DNA of 64,000 bases, taken from NCBI GenBank assembly GCA_037176705.1, contig CM073889.1, positions 106,657,890 to 106,721,889 on the forward strand, given 5' to 3'. The translations under genes and the position numbers were made by a program. This DNA comes from Molossus alvarezi (Eukaryota > Chordata > Mammalia > Chiroptera > Molossidae). Every line of letters starts with the position of its first letter. Position 1 is the stretch's first letter. Of this stretch, positions 12,001 through 23,195 are shown one piece after another. A model generated the notes under the pieces. The model was given only the letters and a program-made list of their open reading frames with translations. It was not told the DNA's origin and did no database searches.

Positions 12001-13165
12001 ACCCCAGGCTGACTCTGCTGAAGGGTTCTGCAGGTAGAGGCCAAGCTGGGATCTAAGCCCTTCCCTCGGACTCTACCCAGGGGTCCCACTCCAGGCTGAG
12101 TCAGGTCCTCTTTCCGGGGCTGTTCGAAGTGGAAGGAGGATAGCATTCAAAGTGAAAACAAAACAAAACACCACAAAAACTGATTTTAAACCTTCTTCTG
12201 AGAGCCACTCCGAAGACTCATCTAGAAGTTCTCCCCATCTGGTCCTTCCAGAAAACTCCTTCTCAAAAAGAAAATAAGTCAACAGATTGTTGTCAGCTTC
12301 AGTTTGGTGCCAACCACCAAAGGCTTCCAAGGGTACAGGCTGGTCCCTGAGGTCCTAGAGAAACCGTAATCTGCAGGCCAGGTGTGGGGGGAGCATCCCT
12401 TGCACTGTGATCATCACAGATTCATGATCAAGCAAGCCATTTTCTGTGTTCAAATCTTACCGCCGAGATGACATAACAATATCAAAATATTCACCGCGTC
12501 GAACAAACCACAGTTGGAGCTGCCGATCTGTCCATGACGCAGGCGTGGTGCTTCCCAGAGCAGGGGGAGCAGCGGCCAAGCAAGGCCTGCGTTTCTTGGG
12601 GAGCTCAGCGGAAGGGAGCGCAGTGAGGACGCGCTCACTCCTGCTGTTGCAAAGCCGCAGAGCTCGAGGCCTGAGCCCTTCTGTTTTACGCTGCACACTG
12701 ATTTGGAAGCAAATATTTTTCCAACAACATCACCAAATTGCAAGCATTTTGAAAAATCTGAAGCCTTCGCAGAGCATTGTTTTGGAAAAACCAACTCTCG
12801 GGGATCTGTCAGTGACATAAGCCATCCCCTTCAGTTTAGCTCTGTCAAACATTCTAAATCACATGTGTCTGCACATGTAACTGAGCACAGGGTGTTCCAA
12901 GATCCCACTCAAGGTGGGGAGAAAGGGAGGGGAAAAAGATACAACTTCTCCGTATTCTTTTCTTCTTAGCAACAAAAGCAATGCCATCTTTCAGCTGTTA
13001 ACACTGTTCCGGGCTTATTAATTTGTAAATAAGTTATCCGGGCACACCTGTGACTCTGAAATGTTCAATCAGATAGGCATTTTTAAAGTTGTAATTCACC
13101 CAATACCCACACAGGTAAAAAAGGCTGGCAACAGATAAGGCTCTATGTTAGATTCTGTGACAGGT
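9051..13165. other. unique sequence, about 4 kb, no gene assigned
   Basis: No known repeat family and no recognisable exon. Local features are C-rich tracts near 9856-9880 and 10262-10287, an A run near 11135-11152, and a modestly CpG-enriched patch at 12460-12690. Frames of 113-124 codons at 9997-10338 and 12446-12820 show no family motif, and frames of similar length occur on both strands. Confidence 0.5.
11555..11632. repeat. polypurine GGAA/GGGA tract
   Basis: Imperfect repeats of GGAA, GGGA and AGGAGG on the plus strand for about 75 bp. Its complement produces the serine/proline-rich minus-strand frames in this interval, which are not genes. Confidence 0.85.
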
Positions 13166-13182
13166 TTAAAGTTATTTAAGAA

Positions 13183-13370
13183 CCTGGGCGGTGTGGCTCA
13201 GTGGTTGAGCGATGACCCCGTGCACCAAGAGGTCACTGGTTCGATTCCCGGTCAAGGCACATGCCCAGTGGGGGGTGTGCACGAGGTGGCCAATCGATAT
13301 TCTCTCTCATTGATGTTTCTGTCTCTCCCTCTCCCTTCCTCTCTCTCTAAAATCAATAAAGAAAAAAATG
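13183..13370 (+). mobile_element. Ves SINE copy 3, shorter second-type subfamily
   Basis: The head has GGTGTGGCTCAGTGGTTGAG and a clean B box GGTTCGATTCCCGG near 13240. The body contains GCACATGCCCAGTGGGGGGT, and the tail has AATCAATAAAGAAAA. An imperfect duplication (TTAAAGTTATTTAAGAA versus TTTTAAGTTATTTGAGAA) flanks it at about 13166-13182 and 13370-13386. The tail differs from copies carrying GTGAGGATAAAA, so this is a distinct subfamily. Confidence 0.9.
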
Positions 13371-13386
13371 TTTTAAGTTATTTGAG

Positions 13387-13739
13387 AAATAAATTCAGCA
13401 ATTTAAGGAACTTACTAGGGGAGAAAACAAAGTATGCAAATATCTCAATTACAAGACATTATTTTTAAAAATTCATTTTAAAATAATTGTTTAATGAATT
13501 TAAATTAAATTAATGGAGCATCTTTTGCTTTTCTTTCTGAGCTCTGTGGGTTTGAATCAGGCATTAGAATCACAAATGTTCCTAGCATGGGAATATCACA
13601 TGTTCCCATCTTGTCATTTATCAACATTTAAAGGAAACTTGTAAAATAAATTATAACTACCTACAGACTATGCTTTCCTACCTCAAACTCTCTGATAAAA
13701 CACTCCAATACCTCAAACCCCTTAATGTGTCATCATGAC
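13387..13739. other. AT-rich unique sequence
   Basis: No gene and no confidently recognised repeat. Confidence 0.45.
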
Positions 13740-14230
13740 TTTTCCCCCTAAACTCTATACTTTTATTTTCTTCTGGGAGATTTCAAATATATGCAAAAGT
13801 AGAGTGAACATATAAGGTACCCCATGTACCTTTCATCCAGTCCCAATGATGAGCAGCGCTTAGTCAATCTTGATTCATCAGAATCTTCGCCAGCCCCTCC
13901 CCACTACACAGGCTGGATTACTTTGAGGCTAATCCCAAAGGTCATAGCATTTCTTCGGTACATATTTCAGTGTTGTGTTGATTTTGAAATTTAGTTTACA
14001 TTTAAATAAATCCCTGGTATTTTTAGTATTAATCGGGCTACTTCATATCCTGCAACATATGCTAATTTTCATTCTATCTGCACATATAAGTGGTCGAGTT
14101 GGCCCATCTATTTTAAACAATCACTGAAATAGTCGATAAGCACCATCGTTTTTAATCATCGTGAAGCTTTTCCAACTATGTATCTGAGTTTAAAAGCTCA
14201 CACTTTGTCAGTCACTTCCACACTATTATT
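13740..14230. repeat. ancient interspersed repeat, family not assigned
   Basis: Phrases such as GGAGATTTCAAATATATGCA, AAAGTAGAGTGAACATATAA and CCCATGTACC belong to a common old mammalian repeat seen many times per genome (recalled, not searched). Ends are unclear. Confidence 0.4.
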
Positions 14231-15902
14231 CTGAGGATGTTAGTTCTCGTTATTTATTTATTTAGAATATTTTTATGTCATATTGAGTATCTCCTATTCT
14301 TGTTTTCTCTCGTGCTCCAAGGCAGTTATTCGACTGTGAAAGCTTCCCAGTTCCAGGGAACAACCATTCTGTCTTATGGGAGGAGCTATGCCCAGTTCAC
14401 GGGTCCTCTTTCCCGGTGGAATTTAAAGGACAGAGAGTCAGGTTCAAAGAAGCTTTCAGAAAAGGTATCCAAATCCACCAGGGATGCCTACGGGGAAGAG
14501 CAAATTCCCTGTGATGAAATCAGTGGAGAAGAAATTGACATCATGAGGTTAAACGGAGGGGATGAGTGAAAAGCATCTTCTTCATCCTAAATGAAGAACT
14601 GCACTCCGAAGCCTCACCTCCATGGGGAACAAAACAACGTTTTGTGTTCAGAGGGCTGAACCAAAGCATGAAAGGGGAAAATGAATTCCCTGGTGCCAAC
14701 AAAACGTCCTCCTGCGTTAGTCTCCCCGTGCTGCCCGAGGTAAAAGCAAAAGTTTTGCGACATTCAACAATAGGTCAAAATAACATTCTGTGTTCTGCAC
14801 ACCATATTCCAACTCAAGCGCAATGTCTATGGATATATTTTTTTTAATTTCAAAGCCTTTTGATTAAAGTATACCAGAAGGGCACTGACAGAGCAGTCTG
14901 TTTCTGTTCTTCTGTGGAAGGTTTCAATGGCCGCCGTACACTCTCTAAATCTATTTACTTCAAGGCTGGAATGAAACAAACATGACAGATGGGTTTTTAA
15001 AAAAATCAAAGGGGAAGTTCTTGGAACACATCCTTCAAAATAAAAATTTTTTTTTTGAGCAGCTGAAATGATTTTTCAGAACATCTGATGAGTGATTTTA
15101 ATACTTCAACTTTCTCCTCCATGAAGCGAGCCCATTCACTTGGAGACTTCTGTTCTTTTGTTTTATTTCTGTGAGTGTCTTTCTTTGACAAGACATAAAG
15201 TCTGAAAACGACAATATGCTAAATGAATGGACCCATAGCATATTTGGCTACACAAGGGCTGCTGGAGCATACTTTGGATTTTGACAGGCGATCAGAATGC
15301 TTAATGGAAGAAACCTTGACGATATAATAACAAGGGAAGGTAATGAGCCTCCAGGTTTGCTATCGCTCATGTACAAGTGGCCAAGCCATGTCCCTTCCCC
15401 TGCTGCAAGGACAGTAACTAGAAGGCTAGTCTGGAGAGTTGATGGTTAGGAAAATGCTGGGGAAGTGGAGAGAGGGCTGGGGAGCTTCGGGAAGGGTAAG
15501 GAGTGCTTCTGGGCAGAGACTGCTTTCTCCCATCCCTATCAGAAGGACACTGACTTAAACAAGCCCACGTATGGTGTCACTTACAAAGATGACATTCAAC
15601 TTAAGGAAGCATGCGAAATCAACACCACCATTAGCACAGTCTGTCAAAGTGATGGCTCTGGCTCAGTTTTGATGTGGACTGGACAAGAGTGAGAGTGAGG
15701 AGTGCATATAACCCCTACGCCTCTGAGCTGGTGCGCTGGGGGAGGTTTCATGGATCCAGGGAGCAAGAACAGATTCGGAGGCCAACATACTGACTTTCCA
15801 AGGCATGTCTAAAGATACACGAATATAGAAATCATGCTATGTCTTGCTGTCATGGCTGGAAACTGGAGAACTTAGACCTTCACAGAGAAGCAGATATTGT
15901 TT
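14231..15902. other. unique sequence containing an exon-like segment
   Basis: A frame at 14237-14569 contains a segment bounded by a pyrimidine-rich AG acceptor (AG at 14320-14321) and a GT donor (14465-14466). I recognise no protein. The rest, including the 93- and 75-codon frames, shows no motif. Confidence 0.35.
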
Positions 15903-16058
15903 TAAAACAGAGACTCTGCAGTGAGAGAGACCTGGATTGAAATCGCAGCATCTCCACTTCCGTGCTATGTGACCACACGTGATGCGGTCCAGTCTTTCTG
16001 GGTTCTGCATCCTTGTCGGTCAAACATTGATCATCGAACCTACTTATTAGAATTTTAA
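15903..16058 (+). repeat. MIR SINE
   Basis: Follows MIR order on the plus strand: ACTCTGCAGTGAGAGAGACC, TGGATTGAAATC, CCACTTCCGTGCTATGTGACC, then ATCATCGAACCTACTTATTA. Diverged, as expected for a mammal-wide repeat. Confidence 0.65.
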
Positions 16059-16204
16059 GAGGCCCAAAAGGGGTAATGTGTAGAAGAAATTCTCTATCAT
16101 AGACATAGTACTTCTATAGCTACTCCTCCTCTCAGGACCCTTAGTACCAGCCAAAAGGAGGGTGTACTCTACAGGGTCACAAGGGACTACCCTGACCATA
16201 ATCA

Positions 16205-16520
16205 CTACCCAAGAAAACAGGGCTAAGTGAAGTAAGCCAGTCAAGGAAGGACAGATGCTGCATGATTCCATTTAAATGAGGTATCTAATGTAGTCAAAGT
16301 CATAGAAGCAAAAAGTATAATGGTGGTTACTAGGGTCTGTGGGGTTGGGGAGAGAAAAACTTGCTAATCAAAGTGTATAGAGTTACAATCATACAAGATG
16401 GAAAAGTTCTAGAGGTGTGCTGCACAACAGTATGTATAGCTAATAACATTGTACTGTACACATACAAATTTTAAGAGGGTAGATTTCACATTCTTTGTGC
16501 TTCATCACAATAAAAAGGGG
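16205..16520 (+). mobile_element. L1 3' UTR fragment
   Basis: GTGAAGTAAGCCAGTCAAGG, GATTCCATTTAAATGAGGTA, AATGGTGGTTACTAGGGTCT, GTGTGCTGCACAAC, ACTGTACACATACAAATTTT and CACAATAAAAAGG follow the order of old L1 (L1MC/L1MD-like) 3' ends. It ends in an A-rich stretch and a G8 run. 5' truncated. Confidence 0.8.
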
Positions 16521-16814
16521 GGGGCAGTGCTATCAAACCCCTGTTGGCTCCCTCCATGGTCCCATCCAAAATATTTCAGAAAATACCATTTCAGGAGAAA
16601 GGAGAATCCAGGCATAGATCAGCAGACTCCATCCCTTAGTATAGTTCTTGACCCAGACTTAATGTTTCATAAACATATGGCGAATGAATGCAAAATCCAA
16701 ATTTTATAGAACCACCTATTACAAGTATGATTTATTTAGCAAACACAAGTTGATATTTACAAAGCTTATCATAAAGCCATTTGGTTTGGCAATGTCATTT
16801 AACAGCAATGATGA
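16521..16814. other. unique sequence
   Basis: No gene or confident repeat. Confidence 0.4.
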
Positions 16815-17252
16815 GCTTATGTTTTGACCCAGCAATTCCAAGTCACGGTGTCTGCCTAAAGAATCCTTCATAGCCCTGGCCAGTTTGGCTCAGCGGTTAG
16901 AGCACCGGCCTGCGGTCCATAGAGACCCGGGTTCGGTTCCCGCTAAGGGCGCCTACCTCGGTTGCACTTTGTCCCCGGCCCTGGTTGGTCGTGCGGGTGG
17001 CAGCCACTCGATGTACCCCTTTCATGTCGATGTTTCTCTCTCTCTCTCTTCCTCTCTCTCCCTCCCACTCTACCTGAGCAAAAAATTGAAAAATGTCCTC
17101 AAGTGAGGATAAAAAAAAAAAATCCTTCATAGGGCACAAGGAGCATGTGCAAGGATGTCTGTTATAACATTGTTTGTCATGGCAAAGGCTGAATCAGTTG
17201 TAATAAATTTGTACTATGGAATACTATACAGCACTGAAAAGGAATGAGCTAG
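16815..17252 (+). mobile_element. old L1 ORF2 C-terminal fragment, split by Ves copy 4
   Basis: GACCCAGCAATTCCAAGTCA lies left of the SINE. GCACAAGGAGCATGTGCAAG, ATGTCTGTTATAACATTG and ACTATGGAATACTATACAGC lie right of it. Together they give the order of the L1 ORF2 C-terminus. Short, with stops, and not coding. Confidence 0.75.
16874..17120 (+). mobile_element. Ves SINE copy 4, full length, well preserved
   Basis: Near-consensus head (A box TGGCTCAGCGGTTAGAG, B-box region GGGTTCGGTTCCC), CT-rich body, GTGAGGATAAAA tail. The perfect 12-bp duplication AATCCTTCATAG lies at 16862-16873 and 17121-17132. Inserted into an L1 relic. One of the best candidates here for a recent insertion. Confidence 0.96.
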
Positions 17253-17494
17253 GTCTTTTAAAGAACAAGAAAGTTATCTGTGGATCCTTTGTTCTGAGCC
17301 ACTTTTTCAGAAGATTCTTTCCTAAATTCCCTAGACCAGGACTGATCTAGACTGCCCCCTAAGCTTTGTTATAGTATTATTACAATAACAATTGATCAAT
17401 CTACTGTTAACGGCCTGCACCCTGCACAGAGCCTGGCCCACGGCAAGTGCTAAGTAATTATTTGTTAAAATATTGAACGAATAATAATAATAAA
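17253..17494. other. unique sequence
   Basis: No gene. An (ATA)-rich patch lies near 17480-17492. Confidence 0.4.
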
Positions 17495-17660
17495 ACAACA
17501 ACATAGAACACTTATTGAGACCTTACCATGTGCTTGTTTCAAAAATTGTAAAAGTAATAACTCATTTAATCCTTGCAATCCCCTCATGAGTTATAACACA
17601 CTTTTTTCATCTATTATAATGAAGAAGACAGAGGTAATCTGGTCACTTTGGCTAACCTGA
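17495..17660 (-). repeat. MIR SINE relic
   Basis: ACACTTATTGAGACCTTACC, ATGTGCTTG, TAATAACTCATTTAATCCTT, GCAATCCCCTCATGAG and GAAGAAGACAGAGG are the reverse complement of the MIR 3' half. Confidence 0.65.
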
Positions 17661-18219
17661 TTTAGACAAGGTTTAAACTCAGGGAAACACAAGGCATTAG
17701 AGAAAGTGCAAGAAATAAAAATAGAAGGCAAGCGTAAGAGCCCCTCAGAGGCGGTAGCAGAGGAAAACACGACACAGAGAACAGAGAGATTGGAGGGATT
17801 ACTAAGGATATCAGATATGTAATTCAAGAAAGAGGCTGAATGTAAAACGTGGCCAGAGGACCTTGTAATAGCAAGATGATGTCTCTCTTTCATTATATTT
17901 CCCAAGCTTTGTAATCTGGTCTTAAAACCATGGTATAAGCTACATCCTTCCACCAGGAATTGATATACCAAACAATTTTTCCTTGAGGACTAATTAGGTC
18001 ATTAGATTTCTCATTACAATAACCAGTGTAAAACTGAGAAAATAATTAAGATAATTCAGGGATTTCTTTAAGCACTGTTGGCTACAAAGTATATATGGCA
18101 AACAAAATTGTTTCAGATAGAAATTTCAGAGTATTTTCTTATGTCTTTATTGTTATTGGTATTATATTACACACAAGACAGAAGTATTAGTAAGATTCAG
18201 ATTATGAAATCTGGGGTCT
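17661..18219. other. unique sequence
   Basis: The 126-codon minus-strand frame at 17591-17971 begins in the MIR relic and has no motif. No other feature seen. Confidence 0.4.
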
Positions 18220-18689
18220 TTTCTTCCCTCCTCTCATACTTTTTTTCAGCTTTATTGGGGATATAACTGAAAAACAGAAATAGTCTCCCATAAATTATGT
18301 ACATTAAAGTAGTATTTGGTTATCCGTGATTTTTAAATTTTGTCTGGCTGTAAAGTAATAGTAATTCTCATTTTTTTGTGTCATATCCTGATAGGATGTC
18401 AGTTACTTTAAGAGCTATTTCAAAATTCTCAAAATATTATTTTTTTCTTTATTTTAGGTAGGTTTTTTTGGGGGGGGGGGGTTTAGTCTATTTACTACTT
18501 TAGTAAAGGGAGTAAGTCCAGGGTATCAGCAAAGAGTGTCAGAATAAAGTGGACAGTTTCAGAGTGTGGTCACTCAAGATTGGCAATCACAGTGTCAAGC
18601 GTCCATCAGAGCTGACTCATAGATTTGAATTAATTGAAAGTCAGGTCCTTGATATGTTATTCTTTCCACAGCAAGTTAGCACTGCATTT
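18220..18689. other. AT-rich sequence with possible old LINE relic and a G12 run
   Basis: TTCAGCTTTATTGGGGATAT resembles the old mammalian 'TTTATTGAGGTATAATTGACATA' repeat. T7 is followed directly by G12 (18463-18481), a slippage-prone homopolymer junction. Confidence 0.4.
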
Positions 18690-18850
18690 CATTGATTCTT
18701 TCAACAAATATTTATTCTGTGTGTAAGACCTCTGCCTGATACTTTGGGCAAGAGAGGGAGAAGGAAGAGGGTAAAAAAAATTAAATAAGATACAGAGTCT
18801 GACCTTTCGGAATTTACACTCTAATAATGAACATGTGTTCACTATACAAA
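18690..18850. repeat. ancient repeat relic (TTCAACAAATATTTATT type)
   Basis: CTTTCAACAAATATTTATTC, TGTGTAAGACCTCTGCCTGA and TTAAATAAGATACAGAGTCT, then GGAATTTACACTCTAATAAT, follow a frequent old mammalian repeat core (MIR/L2 age). Family not assigned. Confidence 0.45.
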
Positions 18851-21012
18851 TATAATGAACAAACTAAAAGTGAAAGAGAGTGATATGGCCATGGTGTTTC
18901 TCGAAAGAACAGATCACCTTCAGTAAGGTTGATGTTAGAAGTCAAATCTGGGATTTCTTAGAAGACACAAATTTAAATGAATGCAGGTGGGGAAAATGCA
19001 CAGGGAACTTTGGTAAGCAGAGGAAGGACAGAAGGGAATTAATTTCATAAAGAAAAGCCAACATGAACGAATAGAAGCTCATGTGAGGAAATACAGGTTC
19101 ATGTCAAACATTACAGAACGTTTCAACTCAAAGGTCTCTTATTAACTGTCCATCTCTTTGAAAACCACAGCTGTCATGACCCCAAAATGTTATCTTGTGC
19201 CTTAGTTGTGAGATATCTGCTTATTGATTCCTTCTGGATGACTACAATGAACTCATAAGGCTCTAGTACACCCCAGTGGGTTGTCATCCAATTACTGTTT
19301 CCCTGGGCTTTTCTTACAAAATAAAACAAGTGCATTTGAGTTCCTAGGACCTTCTTCTTGTCCTTTTGAAAATGCAAAGTAAATATTATGTTGGCTACTT
19401 TCTGCAGTCAATTAATGTATCCTTCTTGCCAATGTCATGAATACAACTTTTTTCAACTGACGCTTCTCTTATTACATACACATGCTATTGATAATTACTT
19501 GTTTTTGAGTTCTTAACCACTTGTGCAAGAAGTACTTCTGAGGTTTAAACATTAGGAATATTACATTACTAAATGTCTCGTTTTATAAGCGAATAGGCCA
19601 TCACAAACTCTATTCTATGTGCTAAAATCATATTCATCAAAGGATTTCATCTGCCATACTGAAATCCTAAAACAATCGGTCATTCCAGTAAGAAAGTTAA
19701 TACGCCAGCCGTCTCTATAATCAGTTTCCTACAGCTTCTGTATGATAGCAGCTTGGGTTTTATTTTCTGTGCTTAGATACAAACAATGATGATTCGATTA
19801 AAGATGCTCAATCTTGAAAATGAATTTGAGGGAGGTCTTGTTTGGGTCTAGAGTAAATAACTGGCATTCTTCTACAGAGCTATGAGGGATAATGGAGTGG
19901 GGAGGACCAGAACAAGCAACGGAATGAATCACAGCAGAGACATAAGGTTCCCATATTAAAATATTTATGCCTGTCTCTGCCCCTTTTTATCACCACGAGT
20001 GGCGGACTGTTCATCTTGGTATAGCTCAGTCATGAATTTTCTGCTAAACCCCAAAGGAAAGTGGAAAAACACAGTTGTTTTTGAAAGTGTGAATATTGTG
20101 TCTTGAAAAAGATCACTTGAGACTTGGAGCTTCACGGGCTGCTATTCTCTAAATTTCTGCATAATCTTTGCGCATATCTCTGCTGCTTCCTCCGCTGTGA
20201 TGAGCCCTTGACTGTAAAAGGGGCGCTGTGTGTTCTTCTCTGCTGTCACCCTGAAGTGAGAGTCCCCAGCGTCATGCGTGCCTGCTTGTTTTATGAAATG
20301 TGGTACAGTTATAGCTAAAACAAACTGCCCACAATAAAAATAAAAACAACAGTAATGGTGTCTACCCTATTCCAGGATTCTGACTTCTCACACCTTCAAT
20401 GGGCCCCCATGTGCCCATTTCTCAAACCTGAATGGTCTCAGGGTATTTTCAGACTCCTGTTGCCTAGGATCCTAACTGGGAGACACTTTGTCTATTTATT
20501 TGGCCTCATCTTTATAACATTAATATTCAACTTGATGAATAAGGAAAAGCCAGTGGGTTAAGTCACAGGAAATAAATCAAACCTCTTTAGATGTATTGGG
20601 AGGTCTGACTGAGCTGCTTCAAGGTGTGAATTATAAAATTTTAAGGGAATTATTACCTTCTAATTATATCATTTTTAGCTGGAGTAAATTATTACAAGTA
20701 AAGGTCCTCTGACAATAGATACATATTTGTATGATGCATAATTTTCCCATTCGTCATTCCAATGTAAGGATGCTCCTTGGTGACCATTACGTTATAGTCA
20801 AACCAGTTCCCAGTGTCTGTTTGCTTAGTAAAATCCTTGTACATCGATCAGGCAAAATGACTACCAGCCTAGCCCTGTGCAAACTATTGACGTTTATTTA
20901 ATGGCAATGATGCTGCCATCGCAGCAAATTTGCTTTGGCTCAAGACGATATTTCAGTGAAGTACCTGACCGTACATGACTTGCCTTACCCTTCAAAAGAA
21001 ACACCAGAGTTT
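18851..21012. other. unique sequence, about 2.1 kb
   Basis: No repeat recognised apart from short low-complexity runs. Small frames only. The stretch 20640-20960 is AT-rich and repeat-free, like the motif-rich candidates elsewhere, but I see no clear motif clustering. Confidence 0.5.
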
Positions 21013-21020
21013 TTCTAACC

Positions 21021-21335
21021 CAGCACTATCCAAGAGAAATAGACTGCCAGTCGTATATATCATTTGAAATGTTCTAAGATCCTCGTTGAAAAAAGTAAAA
21101 AGAAACAGGTGAAATCGATTTCAATGACATTTTCTCTAACCCAACATATCCAAAGTAGTATAATTTAACATGTAATCAATGTAGACATTAATGAGGTATT
21201 TGACATCCTTATTTCTGTACTAAGCCTTCAAACCCCACTTTTGTATTGGTCACTTCCATCAATATCAGTTTCAACCAGCCACACGCAGGTGCTCGGTGGC
21301 CACTGGCAGCTGGGCTACTGTATGGGACAGCACAG
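21021..21335. mobile_element. non-autonomous hAT DNA transposon (Charlie-like)
   Basis: Ends CAGCACTATCC and GGACAGCACAG form decayed terminal inverted repeats around a CAGTGCTGTCC-type consensus. Flanking 8-bp duplications TTCTAACC (21013-21020) and TTCTAAAC (21336-21343) differ at one base. Eight-bp duplications and CAG-type ends are diagnostic of hAT. The internal AGTAAAAAGAAACAGGTGAA and CAACATATCCAAAGTAGTAT match a common mammalian element recalled from memory. No transposase reading frame. Confidence 0.82.
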
Positions 21336-21479
21336 TTCTAAACAATTACTGCACTACTTCCATATGTATTTCTAGCTTTGAACTTAAAACTCTAAAATTA
21401 CCTTCCCCCCCAAAAAAGACGAGGGGGGAGATGGAAAATAAGAATGAAGAGGACGAGTTGGCCTGCGTTTTGACCTGAC

Positions 21480-21990
21480 CTACGAGGGACGTCATGGCTT
21501 GGCCTCTACCCCCTCTGCAACCTCACCTCATCCGCTCCCTCCCTCTCTGCCTTCCCTCGATCTTAACACTCCAGCTAAACATCAGTTCTTTCAGCCCTTG
21601 GAATGTGCCCTGCTCTCCTGCCCCAGCCTTAATACTTGCTCCTGTCTCAGCCTCAATAACTCCTCTCCGCTTTGCCTTGCTGATTCCTCCTCACCCTCCA
21701 GCTCTCATCCTAGAAGCTCTCCCAGGACCGCCTGGGCCGTGTGCCCCTGCAGCCGCCACGCGGCCCTGCGCTTCCCCACCCACGTGGAACCGTACACTTG
21801 AGGTTCTGCACACTTTCGGCTTTCAAAACTACCTTCAGTTCTAGAATTTAAACTCCACAATGGCAAGGATCATACGATTAAAAAAAAAAAATCATTGCCT
21901 TTCCATTCCTAACACAACGCTTGGTTCATTGAAGGTGTATACGAAATTTTGTTCAACGAATAATGAAGGATTGAATGGATGGTGGAGGAA
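21480..21990 (+). repeat. L2 LINE fragment with an A-run interruption
   Basis: Pyrimidine-rich L2 3' region (CCTTGGAATGTGCCC, GCTCTCATCCTAGAAGCTC), then the 3' terminus TAGAATTTAAACTCCACAAT, CAAGGATCAT, TGGTTCATTGAAGGTGTATA and GAATAATGAAGGATTGAATG. Frames of 100 and 116 codons inside it are chance frames in C-rich sequence. Confidence 0.65.
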
Positions 21991-22459
21991 AAAGAAACAA
22001 ATAACTGGAATTCAGGAAAACCATCTCCTCTCTAGTTCCCAGCCTCTGATTAGGAGGGGGTTCAAAAGTTGATTACTGGATCGTGGTAGACATGTTTTGG
22101 GGATCCTGACGCACGTGCCTTGGTTACGTGAACTGCGTGGTTTAACCTGCATCCTACTGTTAAATAGCCCTGTTTGATCCTAGAGCTTCTCGTCCTCGAA
22201 GTGACCAGTTCATCTAGAGTTAGACGAGAGGGAGACACACTCCAACCTAATGCATATTAGACCCTAGGGATTCTTTTGAAGGAAAGGGTCCCTATCTGTC
22301 CAACTTATTGCTTTCTGGGGATAGCTGAGGTGTAATTCAGTGAAAAGCAGCACATCAAATCTGGGTTTTATTTTTTGTGGTTGAGGGCTTTCCCCTTTTA
22401 GTCTCATACCTGTCTCCTTCCCACCAATGATGGAAACCTCTACTGTGTTCATCAGATCA
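21991..22459. other. unique sequence
   Basis: No gene or confident repeat seen. Confidence 0.4.
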
Positions 22460-22745
22460 CTAAGTTAGCTATTCCCCAAACACATCCCAAGCTCCCCTGC
22501 TTCCATGCCTGTGCCCCCCATCCTCCTCCTCCTGGGAGGACTCTCCCCAGCATCACCTGTCAAATCCTCTCTCTCACTCAATGCCGCCAAAGACCACACC
22601 TTCCAAGAAATTTTCTCTAATTTCCCCAATTCAAAGCTCCCCGTTCCTCTTCCGAACTCCCCGGGGTATGTGGTCACTACGGAGATGGCTCTCACATTCT
22701 GATTCGGCCTGTGCAACTGCTTCACTCTGCTACCTCCCATGCTGG
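22460..22745 (+). repeat. L2-like fragment
   Basis: CCTCCTGGGAGGACTCTCCC, CATCACCTGTCAAATCC, then CCTTCCAAGAAATTTTCTCT follow the L2 order 'CAGCTCAGGCGTCACCTCCTCCAGGAAGCC'. Diverged. Confidence 0.45.
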
Positions 22746-23079
22746 ACGTCGGTAAAGGTAAACGGAGGTATTTGAAGAACTTAAAGAGTTCATTTGAGCA
22801 AAAATGGATTCAAATCGGGTAGTGTCAAACCAGAAGTCATTAGGAATGCTCCACCTGTGGGAGCCAGGGGGAATCTTTACATAAAGTGCAGAAACTAAGA
22901 CAGGAAAGTATTTAGATGGCCGTAGCTTCAAACCCAGTCACTGTTTGTGATCGGTTGTCCTTAGATTTCCATTTTATAACCTCGAGGCGTTCATAGGCTT
23001 ACATTTTGGTGTGCCCGGCATTAGAGCCTGCTCAGTCTAATGGCCTCTCGTTGAGTTAATTTACCGACATATAACTCCT
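22746..23079. other. unique sequence
   Basis: Nothing recognised. Confidence 0.4.
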
Positions 23080-23195
23080 TGGGAATGAGGCAGTGATGTT
23101 TGCATTCTTCCATATCCCCACAGCACCTCGCACAGCGTCTTGGCCACAGTGGGCATTCAGCAAACATTTGCTGAAGAAAGAGATGCGTCAAACTA
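23080..23195 (+). repeat. L2 3' end
   Basis: CATATCCCCACAGCACCTCG, CACAGCGTCTTGGCCACAGT, GGGCATTCAGCAAACATTTG, CTGAAGAAAG: the L2 terminal order 'CCCAGCACCTAGCACAGTGCCTGGCACATAGTAGG..AAATATTTGTTGAA'. Confidence 0.65.

Noticed and set aside
12446..12820. Possible CpG-island promoter and coding exon
   Set aside because: CpG enrichment is slight and short, and similar-length frames exist on both strands without motifs.
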